A DNA stretch of 64,000 bases, taken from Hydrangea macrophylla (lineage: Eukaryota > Streptophyta > Magnoliopsida > Cornales > Hydrangeaceae). The position numbers and the translations under genes were made by a program. Positions 33,754 through 45,735 of the stretch are shown one piece after another. Position 1 is the first letter of the stretch. The number at the start of each line of letters is the position of its first letter. The stretch spans positions 32,031,095-32,095,094 of the forward strand of contig CM066989.1 in assembly GCA_033977485.1 (NCBI GenBank). The letters run 5' to 3'. Below the pieces are notes generated by a model. It ran no database searches. It worked only from the letters and a program-made list of their open reading frames with translations, and had not been told where the DNA came from.

Positions 33754-33956
33754 ATATATTCTTTCATTAATCCCAAGCCTTCGAGTCCTAGGTTTATAGT
33801 TTCAATAAAAACTTGGAGGGTACCACACTTCTCATTGACATGTCCAAGCAGCTCTTGAATCTCGATTCCCTTCCAAGCCTCCAAATATAATGCATCAGTA
33901 ACATGGTAGCATTTCCCTTGGCACATCTCCAGAATTAATTGTGTTCTGTAATCCTC
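30686..33956 (-). CDS. 3' exons of an unidentified plant gene
   Basis: Six minus-strand exons join in phase: 33956-33753 (68 codons), 32646-32355, 32016-31961, 31255-31184 (24 codons), 31052-30986 and 30873-30686, ending in TAG. Each inner edge has AG before it and GT after it. Good examples are TTGCAG|GTGATAAG, AACAG|GTACGT, CCCAAG|GTTTGT, TTTGTAG|AAATCG and CACT|GTAAGC. The phases (0, 1, 0, 0, 1) are consistent throughout. Readable motifs include HVNEKCGTLQVFIETINLG, RRMQGRHRFISLGHLLFSLL and FIWSKYLPKELVEGKRVKC. I do not recognise the family. More exons may lie between 33753 and 32646 and upstream. A MITE (31337-31739) and a local duplication sit in its introns. Confidence 0.6.
31337..31739. 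mobile_element. Mutator-like MITE with 9-bp target duplication
   Basis: Inverted ends AGGGTTAATTACATT and AATGTAACTAACCCT bound 403 bp. The flanks AGTAAGAAA (31328-31336) and AGGAAGAAA (31740-31748) are 9-bp repeats with one mismatch, the size expected for Mutator-like elements. Inside are three or four diverged subrepeats based on GCTAATTTTGGGGTTAAC. No coding capacity. It lies in an intron of the minus-strand gene. Confidence 0.65.
31753..31782. repeat. C18-A12 homopolymer junction
   Basis: Eighteen C followed by twelve A, four bases after the MITE target duplication. Confidence 0.9.
32700..32774. repeat. (TG)n, (GATA)n and (CA)n microsatellites
   Basis: Short TG run, five GATA units (32737-32757), then a CA run. 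Confidence 0.9.
32867..33213 (+). repeat. Local direct duplication in intron
   Basis: About 115-130 bp beginning near 32867 ('atcaaatgacaacaatgcaa') recur near 33082, a spacing of about 214 bp, with a handful of differences. Several small ORFs that look alike here come from this duplication. Confidence 0.8.
33681..33750. repeat. (TG)n(AG)n compound microsatellite
   Basis: The run lies immediately downstream, in gene orientation, of the donor site of the 68-codon exon at 33753. The donor is therefore GT followed by a CT repeat. Confidence 0.95.
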
Positions 33957-34329
33957 CTGGTTACACAAAACAAAGAGAGAAATTAGGATTTGAAAGGAAA
34001 ATAAATTAGGAGACGAAAAATAAAATAGACTTGCACAAATGAATAATTTACCAAATGATGCCCAGCAAAAATATAATTTATAATTCAAAGAGAATTTCAA
34101 AGGAGAAACACACAAGAAGAGGAGGAGACAGCTATAGAAAGGTCACCCTCTTCAGTATAAAAAGGTCACTTGCAATTTGATCCAAAATTAATATCGAACA
34201 GATGTGACCACTGAAAACGGATGACAATCCCAACCAAGGATCAAAATTTCGTTTCGGTGTTCCCGCAAACGGAAACGTTTCGGAAACAAGTGGAAACACC
34301 GGAAAAACTGGAAACACAAAGAAACTTGA

Positions 34330-35090
34330 GGAAACATAACTTCAAACTAAATTGTATGCACATAAAAAGCTTATAATTGATTAATTGAACCTTTGAGGGG
34401 TCTACATATGTAGTTATATCAATAGTATATATTTCAAATTGAAAATACCTGATAATTTAGGCATCAATCTACTATCAACCAGTTCATAGAATACAGAAAA
34501 TACCATTCATAGTTGCAACTAATTTTATATTTCTAAGAATATAACTTATATAACTTATATTAGTATACACTAATTATTAATTTTCTAACTAATTATTAAT
34601 TTTACAACTAATTTTATATTTCTAAAAATATAACTTACATAAATTAGATAACTTGTATAAGTAATAAGTTATAAGTTGTAACTAATTTTTATATTTCTAA
34701 GAATATTAGTTTCAAAGAGTATTACTAAGAAATTACATCTAATTTTTATACGAATACAGTTTTGCTCACCCTCCTTTCTTATTGGTTTATGCAGTGGGGG
34801 CACAGTATTCAAAATGTAATCATTTTAAAATTAATTTTTGATCAATTTGGGGTGAACAATTTTAGGGTAAGCAAAAATATATTTATTTTAAATTAATTTT
34901 GATCCGTGAGTATGACTAATAATATAAGTAAAAAGTAATGGCAAGAGTGAGCAATGGTGAACCAAATTTAGGTGAGCAAAAGTGCTCTCTAATATAATAT
35001 AGAATCAAGTAATAAAATACATAAAAGTAATATAATAATTATATTACTAATAATAATAAAACTTGTATTAGTAATATAATACAAATAATA
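34330..35090. other. AT-rich body of the TIR transposon
   Basis: Non-coding, with repeated short phrases such as ACTAATTTTTATATTTCTAA and ATAACTTATAT. It ends in an (AT)n run (35091-35120), the target of the Helitron-like insertion. Confidence 0.6.
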
Positions 35091-35121
35091 TACTAGTGTT
35101 ATATATATATATATATATATA

Positions 35122-36060
35122 CTAGGGTCCTGGCACGTGCGATGCACGTGTCAATCCCCTCTTATGCATTTGAGTATAAGATATGAATTTGGTATGAGAT
35201 TTGAGTATAAGTGAATTTTGGGATATTAATGACCAATTCCTAAATATATAAATTTTAGAGAAGAAGTTGACCAAAATGTAAATATTAGTGACCGATGCGT
35301 AAATAGCCATTAAAATAGCCACTTTTGTTGACTTTTTTTGAAGTGAATAATAAATATCCCAAAACTTGCTCACCCAAATGCAATTACACATATTACAAGA
35401 TATGAATCCTAAATTTGAGAGAAGAAGTTGACCAAATTGTAAATATTAGTGACCAATTCCTAAATAGCCGCCAAAATAGCCGCAATTTTTGACTTTTTTT
35501 TAAGTGAATAATAAAATTCCAAAAATTGCTTACCCAAATGTAAGTAGGCATAATATTATTGATTGAATCCTCATTATTATATTAAATAAAAATTTAAAAA
35601 TTGACCTGAATGTAATAATTCATTTGAAATGACATAATTACCCTCACACAAACCAGTATATCATTATGATGAGTATCGAGATGTATGAGTCATTATGTAT
35701 ACTACAAGGGTGCACTTGTAATTACAAGTTTTCCTAAAGATACTTGGTGGGTTGAAATGACAAAATTGCCCTCACACAAATCAATATATTCTTATGAGAT
35801 GTGTGCATATAAGTTTTGGAGAGGGGCAAGATGGTATTTAACTAAGTCCTCCTTCAGTTGCTGCATTCTTATATCTTAAGGGTATGATATATATATATCA
35901 TATGATATACACTGTAATATACAAGAGGAAAGGAGTGCGATCAAAAAACAGAAAATAGAAAAGAAGATATGCTTACTGACTAACTAGCAGAGAGAGACAG
36001 AGGAGAGGCGAAGTTTTCGGCACCGAAGAAGAAGAAGAAACAAGAAGAAGAAGAAGATGA

Positions 36061-36094
<34 letters not shown>

Positions 36095-36221
36095 AAGATG
36101 AAGATGAACCCTAGATGAAGAAGAAGATGAACCCTAGAAGAAGAAGATCATGTAGAAGAAGAATGAAGAATAACAGGACAGTAGTTTTATTCTCTCTTCT
36201 TTTTTTACTGTTCTCTCGTGA
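35122..36221 (-). repeat. Array monomer 1, carries the terminal hairpin
   Basis: The only unit with the 46-bp terminal segment 35122-35167 (CTAG, spacer, hairpin). A GA run lies near 36063-36091. It carries the plus-strand 64-codon frame (35685-35879) that recurs in seven later units. Confidence 0.9.
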
Positions 36222-37113
36222 TCTTCTCTCATTTGAGTATAAGATATGAATTTGGTATGAGATTTGAGTATAAGTGAATTTTGGTATATTAATAACCAAT
36301 TCCGAAATATATAAATTTTAGAGAAGAAGTTGACCAAAATGTAAATATTAGTGACCGATGCGTAAATAGCCATTAAAATAGCCACTTTTGTTGACTTTTT
36401 TTGAAGTGAATAATAAATATCCCAAAACTTGCTCACCCAAATGCAATTACACATATTACAAGATATGAATCCTAAATTTGAGAGAAGAAGTTGACCAAAT
36501 TGTAAATACTAGTGACCAATTCCTAAATAGCCGCCAAAACAGTCGCAATTTTTGACTTTTTTTAAAGTGAATAATAATATTCCAAAAATTGCTGACCCAA
36601 ATGTAATTAGGCATAATATTATTAATTGAATCCTCATTATTATATAAAATAAAATTTTAAAAGTTGACCTGATTGTAATAATTCATTTGAAATGACAATT
36701 ACCCTCACACAAACCAGTATATCATTATGATGAGTATCGAGATGTATGAGTCATTATGTATACTACAAGGGTGCACTTGTAATTACAAGTTTTCCTAAAG
36801 ATACTTGGTGGGTTGAAATGACAAAATTGCCCTCACACAAATCAATATATTCTTATGAGATGTGTGTATATAAGTTTTGGAGAGGGGCAAGATGGTATTT
36901 AACTAAGTCCTCCTTCAGTTGCTGCATTCTTATATCTTAAGGGTATGATATATATATATATCATACGATATACTCTGTAATATACAAGAGGAAAGGAGAG
37001 CGATCAAAAAACAGAAAATAGAAAAGAAGATACACTTACTGACTAACTGGCAGAGAGAGACAGAGGAGAGGCGAAGCTTTCGGCACCGAAGAAGAAGAAG
37101 AAGAAGAAGATGA

Positions 37114-37157
<44 letters not shown>

Positions 37158-37287
37158 AAGATGAAGATGAAGATGAACCCTAGATGAAGAAGAAGATGAA
37201 CCCTAGAAGAAGATCATGTAGAAGAAGAATGAAGAATAACAGGACACTAGTTTTATTCTCTCATCTTTTTTTACTGTTCTCTCGTGA
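36222..37287 (-). repeat. Array monomer 2
   Basis: Nearly identical to monomers 3 and 4. Shares with them 'aaaacagtcgcaa' where others have 'aaaatagccgcaa'. Confidence 0.93.
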
Positions 37288-38182
37288 TCTTCTCTCATTT
37301 GAGTCTAAGATATGAATTTGGTATGAGATTTGAGTATAAGTGAATTTTGGTATATTAATAACCAATTCCGAAATATATAAATTTTAGAGAAGAAGTTGAC
37401 CAAAATGTAAATATTAGTGACCGATGCGTAAATAGCCATTAAAATAGCCACTTTTGTTGACTTTTTTTGAAGTGAATAATAAATATCCCAAAACTTGCTC
37501 ACCCAAATGCAATTACACATATTACAAGATATGAATCCTAAATTTGAGAGAAGAAGTTGACCAAATTGTAAATACTAGTGACCAATTCCTAAATAGCCGC
37601 CAAAACAGTCGCAATTTTTGACTTTTTTTAAAGTGAATAATAATATTCCAAAAATTGCTGACCCAAATGTAATTAGGCATAATATTATTAATTGAATCCT
37701 CATTATTATATAAAATAAAATTTTAAAAGTTGACCTGATTGTAATAATTCATTTGAAATGACAATTACCCTCACACAAACCAGTATATCATTATGATGAG
37801 TATCGAGATGTATGAGTCATTATGTATACTACAAGGGTGCACTTGTAATTACAAGTTTTCCTAAAGATACTTGGTGGGTTGAAATGACAAAATTGCCCTC
37901 ACACAAATCAATATATTCTTATGAGACGTGTGTATATAAGTTTTGGAGAGGGGCAAGATGGTATTTAACTAAGTCCTCCTTCAGTTGCTGCATTCTTATA
38001 TCTTAAGGGTATGATATATATATATATCATACGATATACTCTGTAATATACAAGAGGAAAGGAGAGCGATCAAAAAACAGAAAATAGAAAAGAAGATACA
38101 CTTACTGACTAACTGGCAGAGAGAGACAGAGGAGAGGCGAAGCTTTCGGCACCGAAGAAGAAGAAGAAGAAGAAGAAGATGA

Positions 38183-38224
<42 letters not shown>

Positions 38225-38354
38225 AAGATGAAGATGAAGATGAACCCTAGATGAAGAAGAAGATGAACCCTAGAAGAAGATCATGTAGAAGAAGAATGAA
38301 GAATAACAGGACACTAGTTTTATTCTCTCATCTTTTTTTACTGTTCTCTCGTGA
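37288..38354 (-). repeat. Array monomer 3
   Basis: Almost base-for-base copy of monomer 2, differing mainly in repeat lengths. This points to recent amplification. Confidence 0.93.
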
Positions 38355-39263
38355 TCTTCTCTCATTTGAGTCTAAGATATGAATTTGGTATGAGATTTGA
38401 GTATAAGTGAATTTTGGTATATTAATGACCAATTCCGAAATATATAAATTTTAGAGAAGAAGTTGACCAAAATGTAAATATTAGTGACCGATGCGTAAAT
38501 AGCCATTAAAATAGCCACTTTTGTTGACTTTTTTTGAAGTGAATAATAAATATCCCAAAACTTGCTCACCCAAATGCAATTACACATATTACAAGATATG
38601 AATCCTAAATTTGAGAGAAGAAGTTGACCAAATTGTAAATACTAGTGACCAATTCCTAAATAGCCGCCAAAACAGTCGCAATTTTTGACTTTTTTTAAAG
38701 TGAATAATAATATTCCAAAAATTGCTGACCCAAATGTAATTAGACATAATATTATTAATTGAATCCTCATTATTATATAAAATAAAATTTTAAAAGTTGA
38801 CCTGAATGTAATAATTCATTTGAAATGACAATTACCCTCACACAAACCAGTATATCATTATGATGAGTATCGAGATGTATGAGTCATTATGTATACTACA
38901 AGGGTGCACTTGTAATTACAAGTTTTCCTAAAGATACTTGGTGGGTTGAAATGACAAAATTGCCCTCACACAAATCAATATATGCTTATGAGATGTGTGT
39001 ATATAAGTTTTGGAGAGGGGCAAGATGGTATTTAACTAAGTCCTCCTTCAGTTGCTGCATTCTTATATCTTAAGGGTATGATATATATATATATATATCA
39101 TACGATATACTCTGTAATATACAAGAGGAAAGGAGAGCGATCAAAAAACAGAAAATAGAAAAGAAGATACACTTACTGACTAACTGGCAGAGAGAGACAG
39201 AGGAGAGGCGAAGCTTTCGGCACCGAAGAAGAAGAAGAAAGAAGAAGAAGAAGAAGAAGATGA

Positions 39264-39305
<42 letters not shown>

Positions 39306-39435
39306 AAGATGAAGATGAAGATGAACCCTAGATGAAGAAGAAGATGAACCCTAGAAGAAGATCATGTAGAAGAAGAATGAAGAATAACAGGACACTAGTT
39401 TTATTCTCTCATCTTTTTTTACTGTTCTCTCGTGA
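38355..39435 (-). repeat. Array monomer 4
   Basis: Same subtype as 2 and 3, with longer (AT)n and GAA tracts. Confidence 0.93.
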
Positions 39436-40483
39436 TCTTCTCTCATTTGAGTCTAAGATATGAATTTGGTATGAGATTTGAGTATAAGTGAATTTTGGTA
39501 TATTAATGACCAATTCCGAAATATATAAATTTTAGAGAAGAAGTTGACCAAAATGTAAATATTAGTGACCGATGCGTAAATAGCCATTAAAATAGCCACT
39601 TTTGTTGACTTTTTTTGAAGTGAATAATAAATATCCCAAAACTTGCTCACCCAAATGCAATTACACATAATACAAGATATGAATCCTAAATTTGAGAGAA
39701 GAAGTTGACCAAATTGTAAATATTAGTGACCAATTCCTAAATAGCCGCCAAAATAGCCGCAATTTTTGACTTTTTTTTAAGTGAATAATAATATTCCAAA
39801 AATTGCTGACCCAAATGTAATTAGGCATAATATTATTGATTGAATCCTCGTTATTATATTAAATAAAATTTTAAAAGTTGACTTGAATGTAATAATTCAT
39901 TTGAAATGACAATTACCCTCACTCAAACCAGTATATCACTATGATGAGTATCGAGATGTATGAGTCATTATGTATACTACAATGGTGCACTTGTAATTAC
40001 AAGTTTTCCTAAAGATACTTGGTGGGTTGAAATGACAAAATTGCCCTCACACAAATCAATATATTCTTATGAGATGTGTGTGTATAAGTTTTGGAGAGGG
40101 GCAAGATGGTATTTAACTAAGTCCTCCTTCAGTTGCTGCATTCTTATATCTTAAGGGTATGATATATATATATATCAAACGATATACTCTGTAATATACA
40201 AGACGAAAGGAGAGCGATCAAAAAAAGAAAAAAGAAAAGAAGATACACTTGCTGGCTAACTGGCAGAGAGAGACAGAGGAGAGGCGAAGCTTTCGGCACC
40301 GAAGAAGAAGAAGATGAAGGAGAGAGAGAGAGAGAGAGAGAGAGTCGAAGATGAAGATGAAGATGAACCCTAGATGAAGAAGAAGATGAACCCTAGAAGA
40401 AGAAGATCAAGTAGAAGAAGAATGAAGAATAACAGGACAGTAGTTGTATTCTCTCTTCTTCTTATTTTACTGTTCTCTCGTGA
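39436..40483 (-). repeat. Array monomer 5
   Basis: Left half resembles monomers 2-4 and right half resembles 6-9. This looks like a junction between the two subtypes. Confidence 0.9.
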
Positions 40484-41542
40484 TCTTCTCTAATTTGAGT
40501 ATAAGATATGCATTTGGTATGAGATTTGAGTATAAGTGAATTTTGGTATATTAATGACCAATTCCTAAATATATATATTTTAGAGAAGAAGTTGACCAAA
40601 ATGTAAATATTTGTGACTGTTGCGTAAATAGCCATTAAAATAACCACTTTTGTTGACTTTTTTTGAAGTGAATAATAAATATCCCAAAACTTGCTCACCC
40701 AAATGCAATTACACATATTACAAGATATGAATCCTAAATTTGAGAGAAGAAGTTGACCAAATTGTAAATATTAGTGACCAATTCCCAAATAGCTGCCAAA
40801 ATAGCCGCAATTTTTGACTTTTTTTGAAGTGAATAATAATATTCCAAAAATTGCTGACCCAAATGTAATTCGGCAAAATATTATTGATTGAATACTCATT
40901 ATTATATTAAATAAAATTTTAAAAGTTGACCTGAATGTAATAATTCATTTGAAATGACATAATTACCCTCACACAAACCAGTATATCATTATGATGAGTA
41001 TCGAGATGTATGAGTCATTATGTATACTACAAGGGTGCACTTGCAATTACAAATTTTCCTAAAGATACTTGGTGGGTTGAAATGACAAAATTGCCCTCAC
41101 ACAAATCAATATATTCTTATGAGATGTGTGTATATAAGTTTTGGAGAGGGGCAAGATGGTATTTAACTAAGTCCTCCTTCAGTTGCTGCATTCTTATATC
41201 TTAAGGGTATGATATATATATATCATATGATATACACTGTAATATACAAGAGGAAAGGAGTGAGATCAAAAAACAGAAAATAGAAAAGAAGATACGCTTA
41301 CTGACTAACTAGCAGAGAGAGACAGAGGAGAGGCGAAGTTTTCGGCACCGAAGAAGAAGAAGAAACAAGAAGAAGAAGAAGATGAAGGAGAGAAGAGAGA
41401 GAGTCGAAGATGAAGATGAAGATGAACCCTAGATGAAGAAGAAGATGAACCCTAGAAGAAGAAGATCAAGTAGAAGAAGAATGAAGAATAACAGGACAGT
41501 AGTTGTATTCTCTCTTCTTCTTTTTTTACCGTTCTCTCGTGA
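40484..41542 (-). repeat. Array monomer 6
   Basis: Its GA run is collapsed to a short interrupted form (about 41386-41403). Confidence 0.92.
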
Positions 41543-42600
41543 TCTTCTCTCATTTGAGTATAAGATATGAATTTGGTATGAGATTTGAGTATAAGTGAAT
41601 TTTGGTATATTAATGACCAATTCCTAAATATATAAATTTTAGAGAAGAAGTTGACCAAAATGTAAATATTTGTGACCGATGCGTAAATAGCCATTAAAAT
41701 AGCCACTTTTGTTGACTTTTTTTTGAAGTGAATAATAAATATCCCACAACTTGCTCACCCAAATGCAATTACACATATTACAAGATATGAATCCTAAATT
41801 TGAGAGAAGTTGACCAAATTGTAAATATTAGTGACCAATTCCGAAAAAGCCGCCAAAATAGCCGCAATTTTTGACTTTTTTTTAAGTGAATAATAAAATT
41901 CCAAAAATTGCTTACCCAAATGTAAGTAGGCATAATATTATTGATTGAATCCTCATTATTATATTAAATAAAAATTTAAAAATTGACCTGAATGTAATAA
42001 TTCATTTGAAATGACATAATTACCCTCACACAAACCAGTATATCATTATGATGAGTATCGAGATGTATGAGTCATTATGTATACTACAAGGGTGCACTTG
42101 TAATTACAAGTTTTCCAAAAGATACTTGGTGGGTTGAAATGACAAAATTGCCCTCACACAAATCCATATATTCTTATGAGACGTGTGTATATAAGTTTTG
42201 GAGAGGGGCAAGATGGTATTTAACTAAGTCCTCCTTCAGTTGCTGCATTCTTATATCTTAAGGGTATGATATATATATATATATATATCATATGATATAC
42301 TCAGTAATATACAAGAGGAAAGAATAGCGATCAAAAAAAGAAAAACAAAAAGAAGATACACTTACTGGCTAACTGGCAGAGAGAGACAGAGGAGAGGCGA
42401 AGCTTTCGGCACCGAAGAAGAAGAAGAAAGAAGAAGAAGATGATGGAGAGAAGAGAGAGAGTCGAAGATGAAGATGAAGATGAACCCTAGATGAAGAAGA
42501 AGATGAACCCTAGAAGAAGAAGATCAAGTAGAAGAAGAATGAAGAATAACAGGACAGTAGTTGTATTCTCTCTTCTTCTTTTTTTACCGTTCTCTCGTGA
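41543..42600 (-). repeat. Array monomer 7
   Basis: Very close to monomers 6 and 8. It has an AAG deletion in 'gagagaagttgacc' shared with monomer 8. Confidence 0.92.
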
Positions 42601-43678
42601 TCTTCTCTCATTTGAGTATAAGATATGAATTTGGTATGAGATTTGAGTATAAGTGAATTTTGGTATATTAATGACCAATTCCTAAATATATAAATTTTAG
42701 AGAAGAAGTTGACCAAAATGTAAATATTTGTGACCGATGCGTAAATAGCCATTAAAATAGCCACTTTTGTTGACTTTTTTTTTAAGTGAATAATAAATAT
42801 CCCAAAACTTGCTCACCCAAATGCAATTACACATATTACAAGATATGAATCCTAAATTTGAGAGAAGTTGACCAAATTGTAAATATTAGTGACCAATTCC
42901 GAAATAGCCGCCAAAATAACCGCAATTGTTGAATTTTTTGAAGTGAATAATAATATTCCAAAAATTGCTGACCCAAATGTAATTAGGCATAATATTATTG
43001 ATTAAATCCTCATTATTATATTAAATAAAATTTTAAAAGTTGACCTGAATGTAATAATTCATTTGAAATGACATAATTACCCTCACACAAACCAGTATAT
43101 CATTATGATGAGTATCGAGATGTATGAGTCATTATGTATACTACAAGGGTGCACTTGTAATTACAAGTTTTCCAAAAGATACTTGGTTGGTTGAAATGAC
43201 AAAATTGCCCTCACACAAATCAATATATTCTTATGAGACATGTGTATATAAGTTTTGGAGAGGGGCAAGATGGTATTTAACTAAGTCCTCCTTCAGTTGC
43301 TGCATTCTTATATCTTAAGGGTATGATATATATATATATATATCATATGATATACTCTGTAATATACAAGAGGAAAGAATAGCGATCAAAAAAAGAAAAA
43401 CAAAAAGAAGATACACTTATTGGCTAACTGGCAGAGAGAGACAGAGGAGAGGCGAAGCTTTCGGCACCGAAGAAGAAGAAGAAAGAAGAAGAAGAAAGAA
43501 GAAGAAGATGATGGAGAGAAGAGAGAGAGTCGAAGATGAAGATGAAGATGAACCCTAGATGAAGAAGAAGATGAACCCTAGAAGAAGAAGATCAAGTAGA
43601 AGAAGAATGAAGAATAACAGGACAGTAGTTGTATTCTCTCTTCTTCTTTTTTTACCGTTCTCTCGTGATCTTCTCTCA
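42601..43678 (-). repeat. Array monomer 8
   Basis: Same subtype as monomer 7, with an expanded GAA tract near 43478-43507. Confidence 0.92.
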
Positions 43679-44874
43679 TTTGAGTATAAGATATGAATTT
43701 GGTATGAGATTTGAGTATAAGTGAATTTTGGTATATTAATGACCAATTCCTAAATATATAAATTTTAGAGAAGAAGTTGACCAAAATGTAAATATTTGTG
43801 ACCGATGCGTAAATAGCCATTAAAATAGCCACTTTTGTTGACTTTTTTTGAAGTGAATAATAAATATCCCAAAACTTGCTCACCCAAATGCAATTACACA
43901 TATTACAAGATATGAATCCTAAATTTGAGAGAAGAAGTTGACCAAATTGTAAATATTAGTGACCAATTCCTAAATAGCCGCCAAAATAGCCGCAAGTTTT
44001 GACTTTTTTTGAAGTGAATAATAATATTCCAAAAATTGCTGACCCAAATGTAATTAGGCATAATATTATTGATTGAATCCTCATTATTATATTAAATAAA
44101 ATTTTAAAAGTTGACCTGAATGTAATAATTCATTTGAAATGACATAATTACCCTCACACAAACCAGTATATCATTATGATGAGTATCGAGATGTATGAGT
44201 CATTATGTATACTACATGGGTGCACTTGTAATCTATGTTACCCAGACTCGGGTATGGGTGTCGGGTGCGGGTGTGTATCTAGGTGTCGGACCTTCTCTAA
44301 ATCCAAATCTTAGGATCCGGGGATATGTGTCTAAACGTTGAATACGGGTATGCGGACACCTTCTGAATGTATAAACATACTATGTTTCTTAATATCAATA
44401 GTTAGAAACCTCTTTGCCCATAATTTTAAGCTTCTACTTGCCCTTTCAATATTACTTGTGGAGGATCCGTGTGTCCGAATTGGGTACGGGCATCAGACAC
44501 GGGGATCGGGTACTTGGGGGTAGTAGGAGAGTCCAGGTAACATAGCTTGTAATTACAAGTTTTCCTAAAGATACTTGGTGGGTTGAAATGACAAAATTGC
44601 CCTCACACAAATCAATATATTCTTATGAGACGTGTGTATATAAGTTTTGGAGAGGGGCAAGATGGTATTTAACTAAGTCCTCCTTCAGTTGCTGCATTCT
44701 TATATCTTAAGGGTATGATATATATATATATATATCATATGATATACTCTGTAATATACAAGAGGAAAGGAGAGCGATCAAAAAAAGAAAAAAGAAAAGA
44801 AGATACACTTACTGGCTAACTGGCAGAGAGAGACAGAGGAGAGGCGAAGCTTTCGGCACCGAAGAAGACGATGA

Positions 44875-44922
<48 letters not shown>

Positions 44923-45058
44923 AAGATGAAGATGAAGATGAACCCTAGATGAAGAAGAAGATGAACCCTAAAAGAAGAAGATCAAGTAGAAGAAGAATGA
45001 AGAATAACAGGTCATTAGTTGTATTCTCTCTTCTTCTTTTTTTACTGTTCTCTCGTGA
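43679..45058 (-). repeat. Array monomer 9, split by a MITE
   Basis: 1380 bp, or about 1059 bp without the MITE and its duplicated target. It holds the longest GA run (about 44877-44919). It ends GA before host T, the presumed Helitron 5' end in minus orientation. Confidence 0.9.
44233..44545. mobile_element. MITE with CTATGTTACC inverted ends
   Basis: 313 bp with imperfect inverted ends CTATGTTACCCAGACTC and GAGTCCAGGTAACATAG. The 8-bp target duplications are CTTGTAAT (44225-44232 and 44546-44553). It is filled with diverged GGGTACGGGTGTCGG-type repeats. It inserted into the last array monomer, so it is younger than the array. The 61-codon ORF inside is not convincing. Confidence 0.85.
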
Positions 45059-45333
45059 TATTCTCTTTTCCCCAATTTTCAAACCCCCTTTTCAGTTTTC
45101 ACATGGATCTTTGCACCTGATTCGACACACATGTTTCGAAACACACCGAAACCCTCGAATCTTGTCTTGACCTTAAAATTTCGAGATTCCTCTACTGTTT
45201 CGCGTCGGTGACCCACGAAACTGAAAAGTTTCGGCTGTTTCGACCGAAACGAAACGAAACAAAATTTTGATCCTTGATCCCAACCCAACCCCATCCGCAA
45301 TACATGGGTTCGCGTTGGTAAAATTCCGATAAG

Positions 45334-45735
45334 ACCGTTAACGGGTAGTCACAGAAAACTGTCACTGGTTTCTGGCAAATTTACAACCAAGAGGAACAAT
45401 GATCACTTCTATGGCAAACCCTTACTGCCGCAGCCCTCTTTCTGTCTCTCTCTAAACAAATGGTTTCGTTTGGTAAATCTTCAGGATGGGACCGTTAATC
45501 GGGTTAGTTGCAGTCTATGAGCTGGCCCATTTACAACATGCGAAGACCCATAATGATCACTTCTATGGCAAACCCTTACTGCCGGTGCCCTCTTTCTGTC
45601 TCTCTCTAAACAAATGGTTTCGGTTGGTAAATCTTCAGGATAGGACCGTTAATCGGGTTAGTTGCAGTTTTTGAGCTGGCCCATTTACAACATGCAAAGA
45701 ACCCGTGATCACGTATATGACAAACCCTTAACCGC
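45334..45735 (+). repeat. Tandem repeat of about 155 bp, 2.6 units
   Basis: The phrase ACCGTTAAnCGGGTTAGTTGCAG marks starts at 45334, 45491 and 45645. Units two and three are close and unit one is diverged. ORFs across it are repeats of one another. Confidence 0.88.

Larger units (their letters stand above)
35122..45058 (-). mobile_element. Nine-monomer tandem array, probable concatenated Helitron
   Basis: Nine head-to-tail units of about 1.05-1.10 kb. The left edge, read on the minus strand, ends with hairpin CACGTGCATCGCACGTG, seven bases, CTAG, then host T. The right edge begins TCACGAGAGAAC after host A. These are Helitron rules: 5' TC, 3' hairpin plus CTAG, insertion between A and T, no target duplication. 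Internal joints lack the hairpin and CTAG and instead read GA|TCTTCTCTC|ATTTGAG. No Rep/helicase is encoded, so it is non-autonomous. The tandem repeat is certain. The Helitron origin is inference. Confidence 0.7.
34235..45276. mobile_element. TIR DNA transposon (hAT-like by target size) containing the tandem array
   Basis: Perfect 8-bp target duplications ATCCCAAC lie at 34227-34234 and 45277-45284. Terminal inverted repeats start CAAGGATCAAAATTT on both sides and continue as GTTTCG with one mismatch. Without the inserted array (35122-45058) the element is about 1.1 kb, non-coding and full of GAAAC/GTTTC motifs. The superfamily is inferred only from the 8-bp target size. Confidence 0.72.

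Noticed and set aside
35685..43318. Eight copies of a 64-codon plus-strand ORF and 71-107-codon minus-strand ORFs in the array
   Set aside because: Near identity follows from recent tandem duplication. No start context, family motif or codon-level conservation beyond the DNA supports coding.
35122..45058. CRISPR-like or simple satellite interpretation of the array
   Set aside because: Units are about 1 kb and plant-derived, so not CRISPR. A plain satellite does not explain the hairpin-CTAG present at one edge only.
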